Below are positions 1 through 5,036 of a stretch of DNA of 5,036 nt, in pieces. Location of the stretch: the NCBI GenBank assembly GCA_944358565.1, contig CALVRK010000075.1:1-5036 (forward strand), in the 5' to 3' direction. A program made the translations under genes and the position numbers. The DNA is from an uncultured Bacilli bacterium. Lineage in GTDB: Bacteria; Bacillota_I; Bacilli_A; RF39; UBA660. The notes beneath the pieces were generated by a model. That model saw nothing but the letters and a program-made list of their open reading frames with translations. It made no database searches and was not told the DNA's origin. Position 1 is the stretch's first letter. The number at the start of each line of letters is the position of its first letter.

Positions 1-77
1 TCAACACTTTTGGGCAAAAAATTCACAAAACAAACCGCAGGGGTGTGGGGGCAGCGGTTTGTTTCAATGCCATAAAA
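1..77. repeat. Left terminal inverted repeat, 77 bp, perfect
   Basis: Bases 1-77 are the exact reverse complement of 4960-5036; the first mismatch is at base 78 (A, against G on the other side). The repeat begins TCAACACTTTTGGGC and contains a G-rich hairpin at 28-64. It is clearly richer in G+C than the interior, suggesting an origin separate from the genes it encloses. Target-site duplications cannot be seen because the window starts on the repeat. The repeat may be the end of a mobile cassette, one arm of an invertible segment, or the visible part of a longer dispersed repeat. Confidence 0.95.
28..64 (-). terminator. G-rich hairpin in left repeat, terminator-like, reading outward
   Basis: The arms AAACAAACCGC (28-38) and GCGGTTTGTTT (54-64) form an 11-bp perfect stem around a 15-base loop (39-53) with runs of four and five G on the plus strand. 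On the minus strand the stem is followed by TTTGTGAATTTTTT, so it could stop transcription leaving the operon, as a backup to the terminator at 74-98. The A-rich and T-rich stem ends make it plausibly bidirectional. It could instead be a recombinase or transposase recognition structure. Confidence 0.6.
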
Positions 78-98
78 AAGAAGCAACTAAATGCTTCT
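74..98 (-). terminator. Intrinsic terminator of the minus-strand operon
   Basis: AGAAGCA (79-85) and TGCTTCT (92-98) form a 7-bp stem with a 6-base loop. On the minus strand the stem runs straight into TTTTT (78 down to 74), a classical Rho-independent terminator. It lies 27 bp beyond the stop codon of the peptidase gene, and its U-run overlaps the innermost bases of the left inverted repeat. Confidence 0.8.
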
Positions 99-105
99 AA
101 ATATT

Positions 106-129
106 TTATATTATATTATATTATATTAT
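106..129. repeat. TTATA pentanucleotide tandem repeat
   Basis: The unit TTATA is repeated 4.8 times without error between the operon terminator and the end of the peptidase gene. The last partial unit supplies the TAA stop codon (126-128, minus strand), so a change in unit number would lengthen the 3' untranslated stretch without altering the protein. It is probably a simple AT-rich slippage tract. Confidence 0.8.
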
Positions 130-1910
130 CTCTTACTTCTTTTATTAAAATCATTATGTTTGTCTATTACTTCGGCATTAGTAAAATCGCTCAAAGAGTT
201 TTCATAATCAAGTATAGATTGCGGTATTTTTGTATTAATTCCTAATGCTTGAAGTTCCTTATTATAGTCTTGAATAATACTTTCAGGATTATCTCTATAA
301 TAATCAAATCCTCCATTTAATGCATTTTCTTTATTAAATTCAATATGTTTTAAAACGGCACGAATTATATCTTTATCAATACTAAAATCAAAAAGCCTTT
401 GTCTTAAATCGGTATATTTTGATAGTATAGGTTTTGATTGTTCAATTATAGATTGAGCTTGCTTTTTTGTTCCAATTTTTTTCACTTTCACATTAAATAA
501 ATCTAAATAACTTTGTAATTCTTTTAATGCTTCTAGCATAATATCTTCTAAATAAAATATAATTACGTTTTTTAATTTAGAATTATAAAAAGTTACATTA
601 TTTTCAGAATAAGTTTGTAAAATTTCTATTATTTTATTATTAAATGTTATTCCTATGTTTCCTAATTTTACTTTACCATTTGTGTTTTTTTGAATTTCTA
701 AAGTAATATCACCAATTTTATCCATAATAGTTTGAACTTTATCAAAAAGCAATTTTTTTTCTTTTTCATCATTCCATCCAATATTTCTTTCTTCTTTATT
801 TTCCTTTTGAATAAATGAAAGGTCGTTGCCGATTTCTTTACTAGTATTTAATAAATATTGTTTTGATATACCAATATAAGAAAAGTCTGAAACTTTATTA
901 ACTGGTATATTAGTCTGCATAAATCGTTTTAAATTTGCTATTCCCAATTCTTTATTATCTTTGATTTGTGTATATAAGGTACGTGCTATTAAGCATGATT
1001 GAACTTCAAGTAAGTTTTTTCTAATATAATTATTCATTGATTGTTTTAAATTTTCAGTTGAAACATTTTGAAATGAGAATTTATTACCATTAGATAATTG
1101 AAGTTGTAATAAAGAGTATGAAGCTAAACGACTAACATATTCTGTTTTTCTATCTCTTAACTTGTTAATTTCAGTTAAGTCATAGCCTTTTTCCTCTAAA
1201 TAATCAAAGAAAAGATAATCAATAGTATAAGTTGATACTTCATGAAAGCCATAATAATTGTTACTTGGCAATTTTTGGTGCATTTTAAAATCAATAGAAT
1301 GCATAACCTCATGATTAAATACTTGAGCATCAAATAATGTAAACTCCTGTGTAATACCAATATAGGCTTCTTCAAATAATGGGTCATAATAAGTCATACC
1401 ACTAGCTATTCCAAAACCGTTTTCTTGATATTTTAAATCTTTAAATTGTAAATGACTTTTATTATCTAACATTTCACTTGCATAGTCATATATTTCTTTG
1501 TCTCCAAGCCATTTATAAAATCCTTTAGATATTTCTATCAACTCTTGAGGTGATAATTTTAAAGTGGCTAAAGGTTCTTCTTTGTTTTGAAAAGAGTTGT
1601 TTTTTATGTTTTGAGATAAATTTATTAATAAATCATCATCATAAACATAATCTTTAAAGTCAAAAACAATATCGCTAATCTCTTTATATTTTTTATCTCT
1701 AATTAAACTAAATCTACCATGTGTTAATTTGTTCATTAAGTTAGTAAATTTTAATTTTTTTATATCAGTAGTGTGCAATAGATTAATATACGTAAGTAAA
1801 CAATGCATAAGTATTTCTTTTTTCTTTAAATCAGTCTCTTTTTTTAATCTTTGACTAACATATTTTAATTTTTCTCTTATTTCTTTAACGTTCCAAGTGT
1901 AGTTTTCCAT
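126..1910 (-). CDS. Zinc metallopeptidase, M3 (oligoendopeptidase F)-like gluzincin
   Basis: This 594-residue protein is probably a cytoplasmic zinc peptidase; no signal peptide or membrane segment is visible. HEVMH at residues 200-204 is an HExxH motif supplying two zinc-binding histidines and the catalytic glutamate (E201). HEVST follows at 223-227, so E224 is the likely third ligand, as in M3 enzymes, where a Glu-containing helix follows HExxH by about 25 residues. Families of this type cut short peptides. Total length fits oligoendopeptidases F, but their HExxH normally lies in the C-terminal part; here it lies in the first third and about 370 residues follow. The usual downstream His/Tyr active-site pattern is not obvious, so assignment beyond gluzincin is tentative. 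It is the last operon gene, 11 bp after the ABC gene; its AAGGA ribosome binding site overlaps that gene's stop codon, which supports this ATG and suggests coupled translation. An inferred role is processing or destroying a peptide handled by the exporter. Confidence 0.8.
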   Translation of the reverse strand: MENYTWNVKEIREKLKYVSQRLKKETDLKKKEILMHCLLTYINLLHTTDIKKLKFTNLMNKLTHGRFSLIRDKKYKEISDIVFDFKDYVYDDDLLINLSQNIKNNSFQNKEEPLATLKLSPQELIEISKGFYKWLGDKEIYDYASEMLDNKSHLQFKDLKYQENGFGIASGMTYYDPLFEEAYIGITQEFTLFDAQVFNHEVMHSIDFKMHQKLPSNNYYGFHEVSTYTIDYLFFDYLEEKGYDLTEINKLRDRKTEYVSRLASYSLLQLQLSNGNKFSFQNVSTENLKQSMNNYIRKNLLEVQSCLIARTLYTQIKDNKELGIANLKRFMQTNIPVNKVSDFSYIGISKQYLLNTSKEIGNDLSFIQKENKEERNIGWNDEKEKKLLFDKVQTIMDKIGDITLEIQKNTNGKVKLGNIGITFNNKIIEILQTYSENNVTFYNSKLKNVIIFYLEDIMLEALKELQSYLDLFNVKVKKIGTKKQAQSIIEQSKPILSKYTDLRQRLFDFSIDKDIIRAVLKHIEFNKENALNGGFDYYRDNPESIIQDYNKELQALGINTKIPQSILDYENSLSDFTNAEVIDKHNDFNKRSKR

Positions 1911-1918
1911 ATATCTTT

Positions 1919-1923
1919 TCCTT
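1919..1923 (-). promoter_or_regulatory. Ribosome binding site of the peptidase gene, overlapping the ABC stop codon
   Basis: On the minus strand the ABC stop TAA continues as TAAGGAAAAG, so AAGGA (1923 to 1919) uses two bases of that stop codon and lies 8 bases before the peptidase ATG. The overlap fixes the start of the peptidase and makes translational coupling likely. Confidence 0.75.
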
Positions 1924-3658
1924 ATTCATTAGTGTTTGTTTTTAATTCGGTTTCATATAAGTGTTTATAATTAGGACAATTCTCTAAAAGTTCCTCATGT
2001 GTTCCTTCAGCTTCAATATGGCCATCATTTAAAAATAATATTCTATCACTATCAATAATAGTTGATAACCTATGAGCAATAATCAAAATAGTATATTCAC
2101 CCTGCATATTGTGAATAGCTTCCTGTATTTCTTTTTGTGTTTCATTATCCAAAGCACTTGTCGCTTCATCAAATAAAATAATCTCAGTTTTTTGTATTAA
2201 AGCTCTCGCAATAGCAAGCCTCTGTTTTTGACCTCCAGATAAAGTAATACCGCCCTCACCAACTACTGTATTATATTTATTAGGTAAAGTATTTATAAAA
2301 TCATCTAAACAAGCCATCTTACAAGCACTAATCATCTCTTCATCAGTTAAATTTTCTTTAACTAATTTTAAATTATCTTTAATACTTAAATTAAATATAT
2401 AAGGATTTTGATTAATAACTGTAATATTATTTCTAATACTATCTTTATCTAATTCATTAATATTAACTCCATCAATTAATATCTCACCACTATCAACCTC
2501 ATACATTTTATCAATTAAACTAAATATTGTACTTTTACCAGCTCCACTTTTACCAACAAAAGCAACTGTACTATTCGCATCTATCTTAAAAGATAAATTA
2601 TCTAAAACCTTATTATCTCCATAACTAAAATTAACATCTTTAAACTCAAAATTACCATCTATCTTAGATAAATGTTTATTTCCGAAAGATTCCTTTGGAA
2701 ACTCTTTATCTAAGGTAATATCAAATATTCTTTTTGCTGATAAGTTAAAATCTTTAACAACTCTAAATAAATTATCCAAAGAAAAAATAATACTTGTTGT
2801 CTCACCTGAATAATTGTATATAACAAGAGCTAATGGAATAGTAAGATTCTTTTGAACAAGCAAATAAACAAGCAAAATAATAAACACTAGATCCATAAAA
2901 TCAATTAAACTGCGGCCTAATAAATCATAATTTCTAATAACTCTCATCATTTTATATCTTTTTTGATTAAGCATAATAATTTTTTCATTCATAACTCTAA
3001 GAAAACTATTTTCCGCATTTAACATTTTTATATCTCTAGCGCCCCTAACAACCTCACCAGTAAAACCAGAAACTTTTTCTTCTTCTTTTCTAAACTCTTT
3101 ATCTTTCTCATTATATACTCTAGACTCTTTAATTCTAACAATAATTAAAACAAATAACATGAAAATCAAAAATAAAAAAGCCCATACATTAATAATCAAT
3201 ACCGCTACTAAAATACCAATATTACTAATTATATTTGATAAATTAAGAGTTAAATTATTAAAAATAGAAGATAATCTTCCAGTATCACTAATTAATCTTT
3301 GAATAAAAACACCAGATGAATTTTTATCTAAAGTTTTATTTTGAAGCTTTAAGATTTCAGTTCCCAAAGCTTTTTGAGTATTAGTAAATGTTTCTCTATA
3401 AATCACTTGTATAAAATAATCATTAGAAAATTTAATAATATTATGAATCATTTCTATTATAAAAATAACTATGCTTATATATATTAATTGACTTAATTCA
3501 TTAGATGTTAAATTAACAACCATCTTCGCACTCAAAACTGGTAAAACAACTCCAATAACCGCCATTATCACATTTGTTATCGCAAATAAAATAAGTTTTG
3601 TTTTTTGACCCTTCACATATCGCCATGCAAATTTCAAATTTTTAAATAATTCTTTCAT
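1922..3658 (-). CDS. ABC exporter half-transporter (fused membrane and ATPase domains)
   Basis: This 578-residue protein has the standard ABCB/MsbA-like exporter layout: an N-terminal membrane domain (about 1-310) and a C-terminal ATPase domain (about 335-570). Hydrophobic segments lie near 22-45, 57-75, 141-157, 158-176, 252-268 and 272-292. The ATPase motifs are complete: A-loop Tyr346, Walker A GKSGAGKST (369-377), Q-loop Gln417, signature LSGGQ (473-477), Walker B IILFDE (493-498), D-loop SALD (501-504) and switch His529. It should therefore be active and work as a homodimer, since no second half-transporter is nearby. It lacks the N-terminal C39 peptidase domain of double-glycine bacteriocin exporters, so any leader removal would need another enzyme, for which the adjacent peptidase is a candidate. 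The gene is the middle of the operon, 13 bp after the 270-residue gene, with GAGGG (3669 to 3665) upstream of its ATG. The substrate cannot be told from sequence: peptide, lipid and drug exporters share this fold. Confidence 0.93.
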   Translation of the reverse strand: MKELFKNLKFAWRYVKGQKTKLILFAITNVIMAVIGVVLPVLSAKMVVNLTSNELSQLIYISIVIFIIEMIHNIIKFSNDYFIQVIYRETFTNTQKALGTEILKLQNKTLDKNSSGVFIQRLISDTGRLSSIFNNLTLNLSNIISNIGILVAVLIINVWAFLFLIFMLFVLIIVRIKESRVYNEKDKEFRKEEEKVSGFTGEVVRGARDIKMLNAENSFLRVMNEKIIMLNQKRYKMMRVIRNYDLLGRSLIDFMDLVFIILLVYLLVQKNLTIPLALVIYNYSGETTSIIFSLDNLFRVVKDFNLSAKRIFDITLDKEFPKESFGNKHLSKIDGNFEFKDVNFSYGDNKVLDNLSFKIDANSTVAFVGKSGAGKSTIFSLIDKMYEVDSGEILIDGVNINELDKDSIRNNITVINQNPYIFNLSIKDNLKLVKENLTDEEMISACKMACLDDFINTLPNKYNTVVGEGGITLSGGQKQRLAIARALIQKTEIILFDEATSALDNETQKEIQEAIHNMQGEYTILIIAHRLSTIIDSDRILFLNDGHIEAEGTHEELLENCPNYKHLYETELKTNTNE

Positions 3659-3671
3659 ACTTTTCCCTCAC

Positions 3672-4484
3672 TTAAATATTATTTTCAAAAAAATCATCAC
3701 CAAATTTTGTTAATCTTTCATTTTGTCTATTTGGAATAACTATATTATTAAAATATTTTAAAGTGTTTGTTAATTCTTTGTTTTGATTATCTAGTACGTT
3801 ATCAATAGCTTCAATTATTTCAACATCCTGATTACACACAAATTTAACTATATCGACATAGTTTGTTAAACTATCTTGATAATTCTTACCATTTTTAATA
3901 TTAAATAACGTGCTATCAAAACAATCTAATAATGATTTTGAAATAATAGTATTGAAATCATCTATAAATGTATCTATGCCTTTTTTATCAAAGGTATAAT
4001 TCACAATATTTTGTTTAACATATTTTGTATATGCAATATACTCATTATCTTGTATTAACATTTTAATTTTATCTATTACATTATAATTTTTATCAAAAAC
4101 TTCATCAAATAAATATTTATCACTTTGTTCATATAAATATTTGATATAAGCAAAATCATGATATACTAACTGCAAATAAAAATATGGACTTACTAAAATA
4201 TTCATACTATTCGGTAATACCTTTTTTGTATCATAATCATTATTTCTACAATTATAAAATTTATAGACATTAAAACTGTCAATATCAATCAGTAACCAAT
4301 CCGTTGGTTTATTTGCATAAGTACCATATTTTTTCTCAACATAAAAACAAATATATATTTTGCCATTTTCTCTTCTAAATAATGGCAAAGAAACTATGTA
4401 ACCTTTCTTATCATTATAACTAATGCTATCTAAATATTCACTTGCTATATCACAATATTTTTCAAATAAATCTTCTTTTTCCAT
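3672..4484 (-). CDS. Protein of unknown function, first gene of the exporter-peptidase operon
   Basis: I do not recognise this 270-residue protein. Residues about 25-80 look beta-rich, with alternating aromatic and hydrophobic stretches (IYICFYVEKKYG at 43-54, WLLIDID at 63-69). The rest looks mainly helical and acidic. It is rich in Tyr, Phe, Asn and Asp, and shows no signal peptide, membrane segment, nucleotide-binding loop or metal motif, so it is probably a soluble cytoplasmic protein. The ATG is supported by AAGGG (4495 to 4491) at a good distance and by a strong promoter whose predicted start (near 4501) leaves a leader of about 17 bases. Its first position in a tight operon suggests a role tied to the exporter and peptidase, such as substrate binding, immunity or regulation, but this is context only. 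Confidence 0.82.
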   Translation of the reverse strand: MEKEDLFEKYCDIASEYLDSISYNDKKGYIVSLPLFRRENGKIYICFYVEKKYGTYANKPTDWLLIDIDSFNVYKFYNCRNNDYDTKKVLPNSMNILVSPYFYLQLVYHDFAYIKYLYEQSDKYLFDEVFDKNYNVIDKIKMLIQDNEYIAYTKYVKQNIVNYTFDKKGIDTFIDDFNTIISKSLLDCFDSTLFNIKNGKNYQDSLTNYVDIVKFVCNQDVEIIEAIDNVLDNQNKELTNTLKYFNNIVIPNRQNERLTKFGDDFFENNI

Positions 4485-4507
4485 ATTTTTCCCTTAACTA
4501 CATAAAC

Positions 4508-4538
4508 ATTATAACTTTCCAGTATACTGGAAAGTCAA
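4508..4538 (-). promoter_or_regulatory. Operon promoter P1 with a long 19-bp spacer
   Basis: On the minus strand a TTGACT -35 box (4538 to 4533) and a perfect TATAAT -10 box (4513 to 4508) are 19 bp apart, 2 bp over the optimum. Transcription should start near 4501, just ahead of the ribosome binding site of the 270-residue gene. The spacer is filled by a perfect palindrome (4514-4535). A stretched spacer containing a dyad is the hallmark of promoters activated by MerR-family proteins, so P1 may be weak without an activator. Confidence 0.8.
4514..4535. promoter_or_regulatory. Perfect 22-bp palindromic operator inside P1
   Basis: The half-site ACTTTCCAGTA (4514-4524) is followed directly by its exact reverse complement (4525-4535) with no mismatch. 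The dyad starts next to the -10 box and runs three bases into the -35 box. Its length and position match operators of MerR-family regulators such as ZntR and CueR. No MerR-type gene is in the window; the divergent Cro/CI-type protein is the only local candidate and could bind here as a repressor. In RNA from P2 the same bases would form a 9-bp hairpin, but no U-run follows, so it is not a terminator. Confidence 0.8.
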
Positions 4539-4616
4539 GCCTTATTGAAAAGAATTTTATAAATACGATAGATATGTATAAAAATCTCTAATTCTATCAT
4601 AATATCTATTAAGTTC

Positions 4617-4645
4617 ATTATATAGGAATACCGCCTAATAGTCAA
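4617..4645 (-). promoter_or_regulatory. Upstream promoter P2, near-consensus
   Basis: On the minus strand TTGACT (4645 to 4640) and TATAAT (4622 to 4617) are exactly 17 bp apart, close to the ideal sigma-A promoter. Transcription should start near 4610 and run toward the operon, giving a leader of about 125 bases that crosses P1 and the palindrome. No terminator lies between, so P2 probably gives a second operon transcript. It may compete with P1 or be controlled by the divergent regulator. Confidence 0.7.
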
Positions 4646-4654
4646 TCGCCTTAT
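4630..4654. repeat. Imperfect 10-bp direct repeat, possible regulator binding site
   Basis: ACCGCCTAAT (4630-4639) and ATCGCCTTAT (4645-4654) match at 8 of 10 positions with a 15-bp spacing. They sit on either side of the P2 -35 box (4640-4645), and the G+C-rich core CGCCT stands out in very AT-rich surroundings. This is a reasonable place for the Cro/CI-type protein to bind and control both directions, but with only two copies it could be chance. Confidence 0.35.
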
Positions 4655-4667
4655 ATATTTGTAAAAT
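4639..4667 (+). promoter_or_regulatory. Weak candidate promoter for the small regulator gene
   Basis: TAGTCA (4639-4644, 4 of 6 matches to TTGACA) and TAAAAT (4662-4667, 5 of 6 matches to TATAAT) are 17 bp apart. They would start transcription near 4674, just before the ribosome binding site. The -35 overlaps that of P2 on the other strand, so the two promoters would exclude each other. The match is poor, and other AT-rich -10-like sequences lie nearby. Confidence 0.3.
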
Positions 4668-4694
4668 TAAATTAAAGGTAGGTGGTAGTCGTAT

Positions 4695-4952
4695 ATGCAA
4701 ACAAGCGGAGTATCGAAAGACATCGTTAAAGTAGATTTGCCAAATGGCTACTGCTTATTTAAACTAGGAAAACTGTTAAAAGATAAAAATATTAGTATTA
4801 ATCAGTTTATGAAAGCTACTGAAACAGATTTTAAAACAATTAAAAAACATGCAAATGGTTTAGCACAACAAATAGATATTTTACTTATTGATAAATGGTG
4901 CAATTACTTAAAAGTAGATGAAAAAGATATATTTGAATATATAAGAAAATAA
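4695..4952 (+). CDS. Small Cro/CI-type (XRE family) helix-turn-helix regulator
   Basis: This 85-residue protein is almost entirely a lambda-repressor-like DNA-binding domain. Predicted helices lie near residues 22-31, 34-40, 45-53 (the recognition helix, around DFKTIKKHANG), 61-72 and 76-83. The pattern KLLKDKNISINQFMKAT followed by TDFKTIKKH and a closing VDEKDIFEYI is typical of short clostridial XRE proteins of the YozG-like/HTH_26 type. No ligand, protease or dimerisation domain follows, so it is probably a simple dimeric repressor, perhaps of itself and the divergent operon. The ATG is supported by a strong site, GGTGG (4681-4685), 9 bases upstream. The gene ends 7 bp before the right inverted repeat, whose hairpin would serve as its terminator. 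The first 20 residues lie outside the domain and are of unknown use. Confidence 0.85.
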   Translation: MQTSGVSKDIVKVDLPNGYCLFKLGKLLKDKNISINQFMKATETDFKTIKKHANGLAQQIDILLIDKWCNYLKVDEKDIFEYIRK

Positions 4953-4959
4953 TTAGTAC

Positions 4960-5036
4960 TTTTATGGCATTGAAACAAACCGCTGCCCCCACACCCCTGC
5001 GGTTTGTTTTGTGAATTTTTTGCCCAAAAGTGTTGA
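4960..5036. repeat. Right terminal inverted repeat, 77 bp, perfect
   Basis: This is the exact reverse complement of 1-77, with no mismatch over 77 bp, ending in GCCCAAAAGTGTTGA. Perfect identity between the arms implies recent duplication, gene conversion or assembly from one repeat node. The nearest gene stops only 7 bp inside it. Confidence 0.95.
4973..5009 (+). terminator. Hairpin in right repeat, likely terminator of the regulator gene
   Basis: AAACAAACCGC (4973-4983) pairs with GCGGTTTGTTT (4999-5009) around a C-rich 15-base loop, followed by TGTGAATTTTTT. It starts 20 bp after the stop codon of the small regulator, and no other terminator lies between. As the mirror image of the left hairpin, it leaves both ends of the cassette closed by outward-reading terminator-like structures. 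Confidence 0.65.

Noticed and set aside
45..245. Plus-strand open frame of 66 codons starting in the left repeat
   Set aside because: It runs antisense through the TTATA tandem repeat, the operon terminator and the end of the peptidase gene, has low-complexity composition and no ribosome binding site.
1196..1387. Minus-strand open frame of 63 codons
   Set aside because: It lies wholly within the peptidase gene in another frame, including the region coding for HEVMH, and is a shadow of that gene.
126..4484. Altered genetic code (TGA as Trp), as in Mollicutes
   Set aside because: The genes are full length in the standard code, with no in-frame TGA and with TGG used for Trp, so there is no evidence for a changed code.
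4514..4535. Palindrome as an intrinsic terminator
   Set aside because: No U-run follows on either strand, and its fit between the -35 and -10 boxes explains it better as an operator.
4535..4618. Short minus-strand open frame of 27 codons as a signal-peptide or bacteriocin precursor
   Set aside because: Its ATG overlaps the P2 -10 box, so P2 transcripts would start after it. The inner ATG at 4600 has no ribosome binding site, and the sequence has no double-glycine or cysteine pattern. It is kept only as a low-weight observation.
1..5036. CRISPR array, tRNA or rRNA genes, toxin-antitoxin pair
   Set aside because: There is no spaced repeat array and no tRNA or rRNA-like sequence. The small regulator has no short toxin partner next to it.

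Overview
The window is an AT-rich (about one quarter G+C by eye) piece of bacterial DNA. A/T-ending codons, AGG-type ribosome binding sites, TTGACT/TATAAT promoters and stem-plus-U-run terminators point to a low-GC Firmicute or Tenericutes-like host. All four genes read cleanly in the standard code. No species can be named from the sequence.

Layout: the first and last 77 bases are a perfect inverted copy of each other (1-77 and 4960-5036), so the whole window lies between long terminal inverted repeats. Each repeat holds a G/C-rich hairpin that reads outward like a transcription terminator and is much richer in G+C than the interior. Inside lie four genes. Three form a tight minus-strand operon: an unrecognised 270-residue protein (4484 to 3672), a complete ABC exporter half-transporter (3658 to 1922) and a gluzincin-type zinc peptidase with an HExxH motif (1910 to 126). 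The gaps are 13 and 11 bp, and the operon ends in its own intrinsic terminator at 74-98. The fourth gene (4695-4952, plus strand) encodes a small Cro/CI-type DNA-binding protein, transcribed divergently.

The 210-bp divergent region (4485-4694) carries the control signals. The proximal operon promoter has a 19-bp spacer filled by a perfect 22-bp palindrome, which is the geometry of MerR-family promoters. About 110 bp upstream lies a second, near-consensus promoter on the same strand. A pair of 10-bp direct repeats flanks the -35 area of this second promoter and of a weak candidate promoter for the small regulator.

Working model (inference): this is a self-contained, regulated cassette that exports or processes a peptide or toxic compound, with the ABC protein as exporter and the zinc peptidase as a cytoplasmic processing or degrading enzyme. 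There is no recognisable precursor peptide, transposase or recombinase, so substrate and mobility are open. The repeat length, exactly 77 and flush with both ends, also matches a common assembly k-mer size, so the window may be a contig whose ends stop inside a larger repeat.
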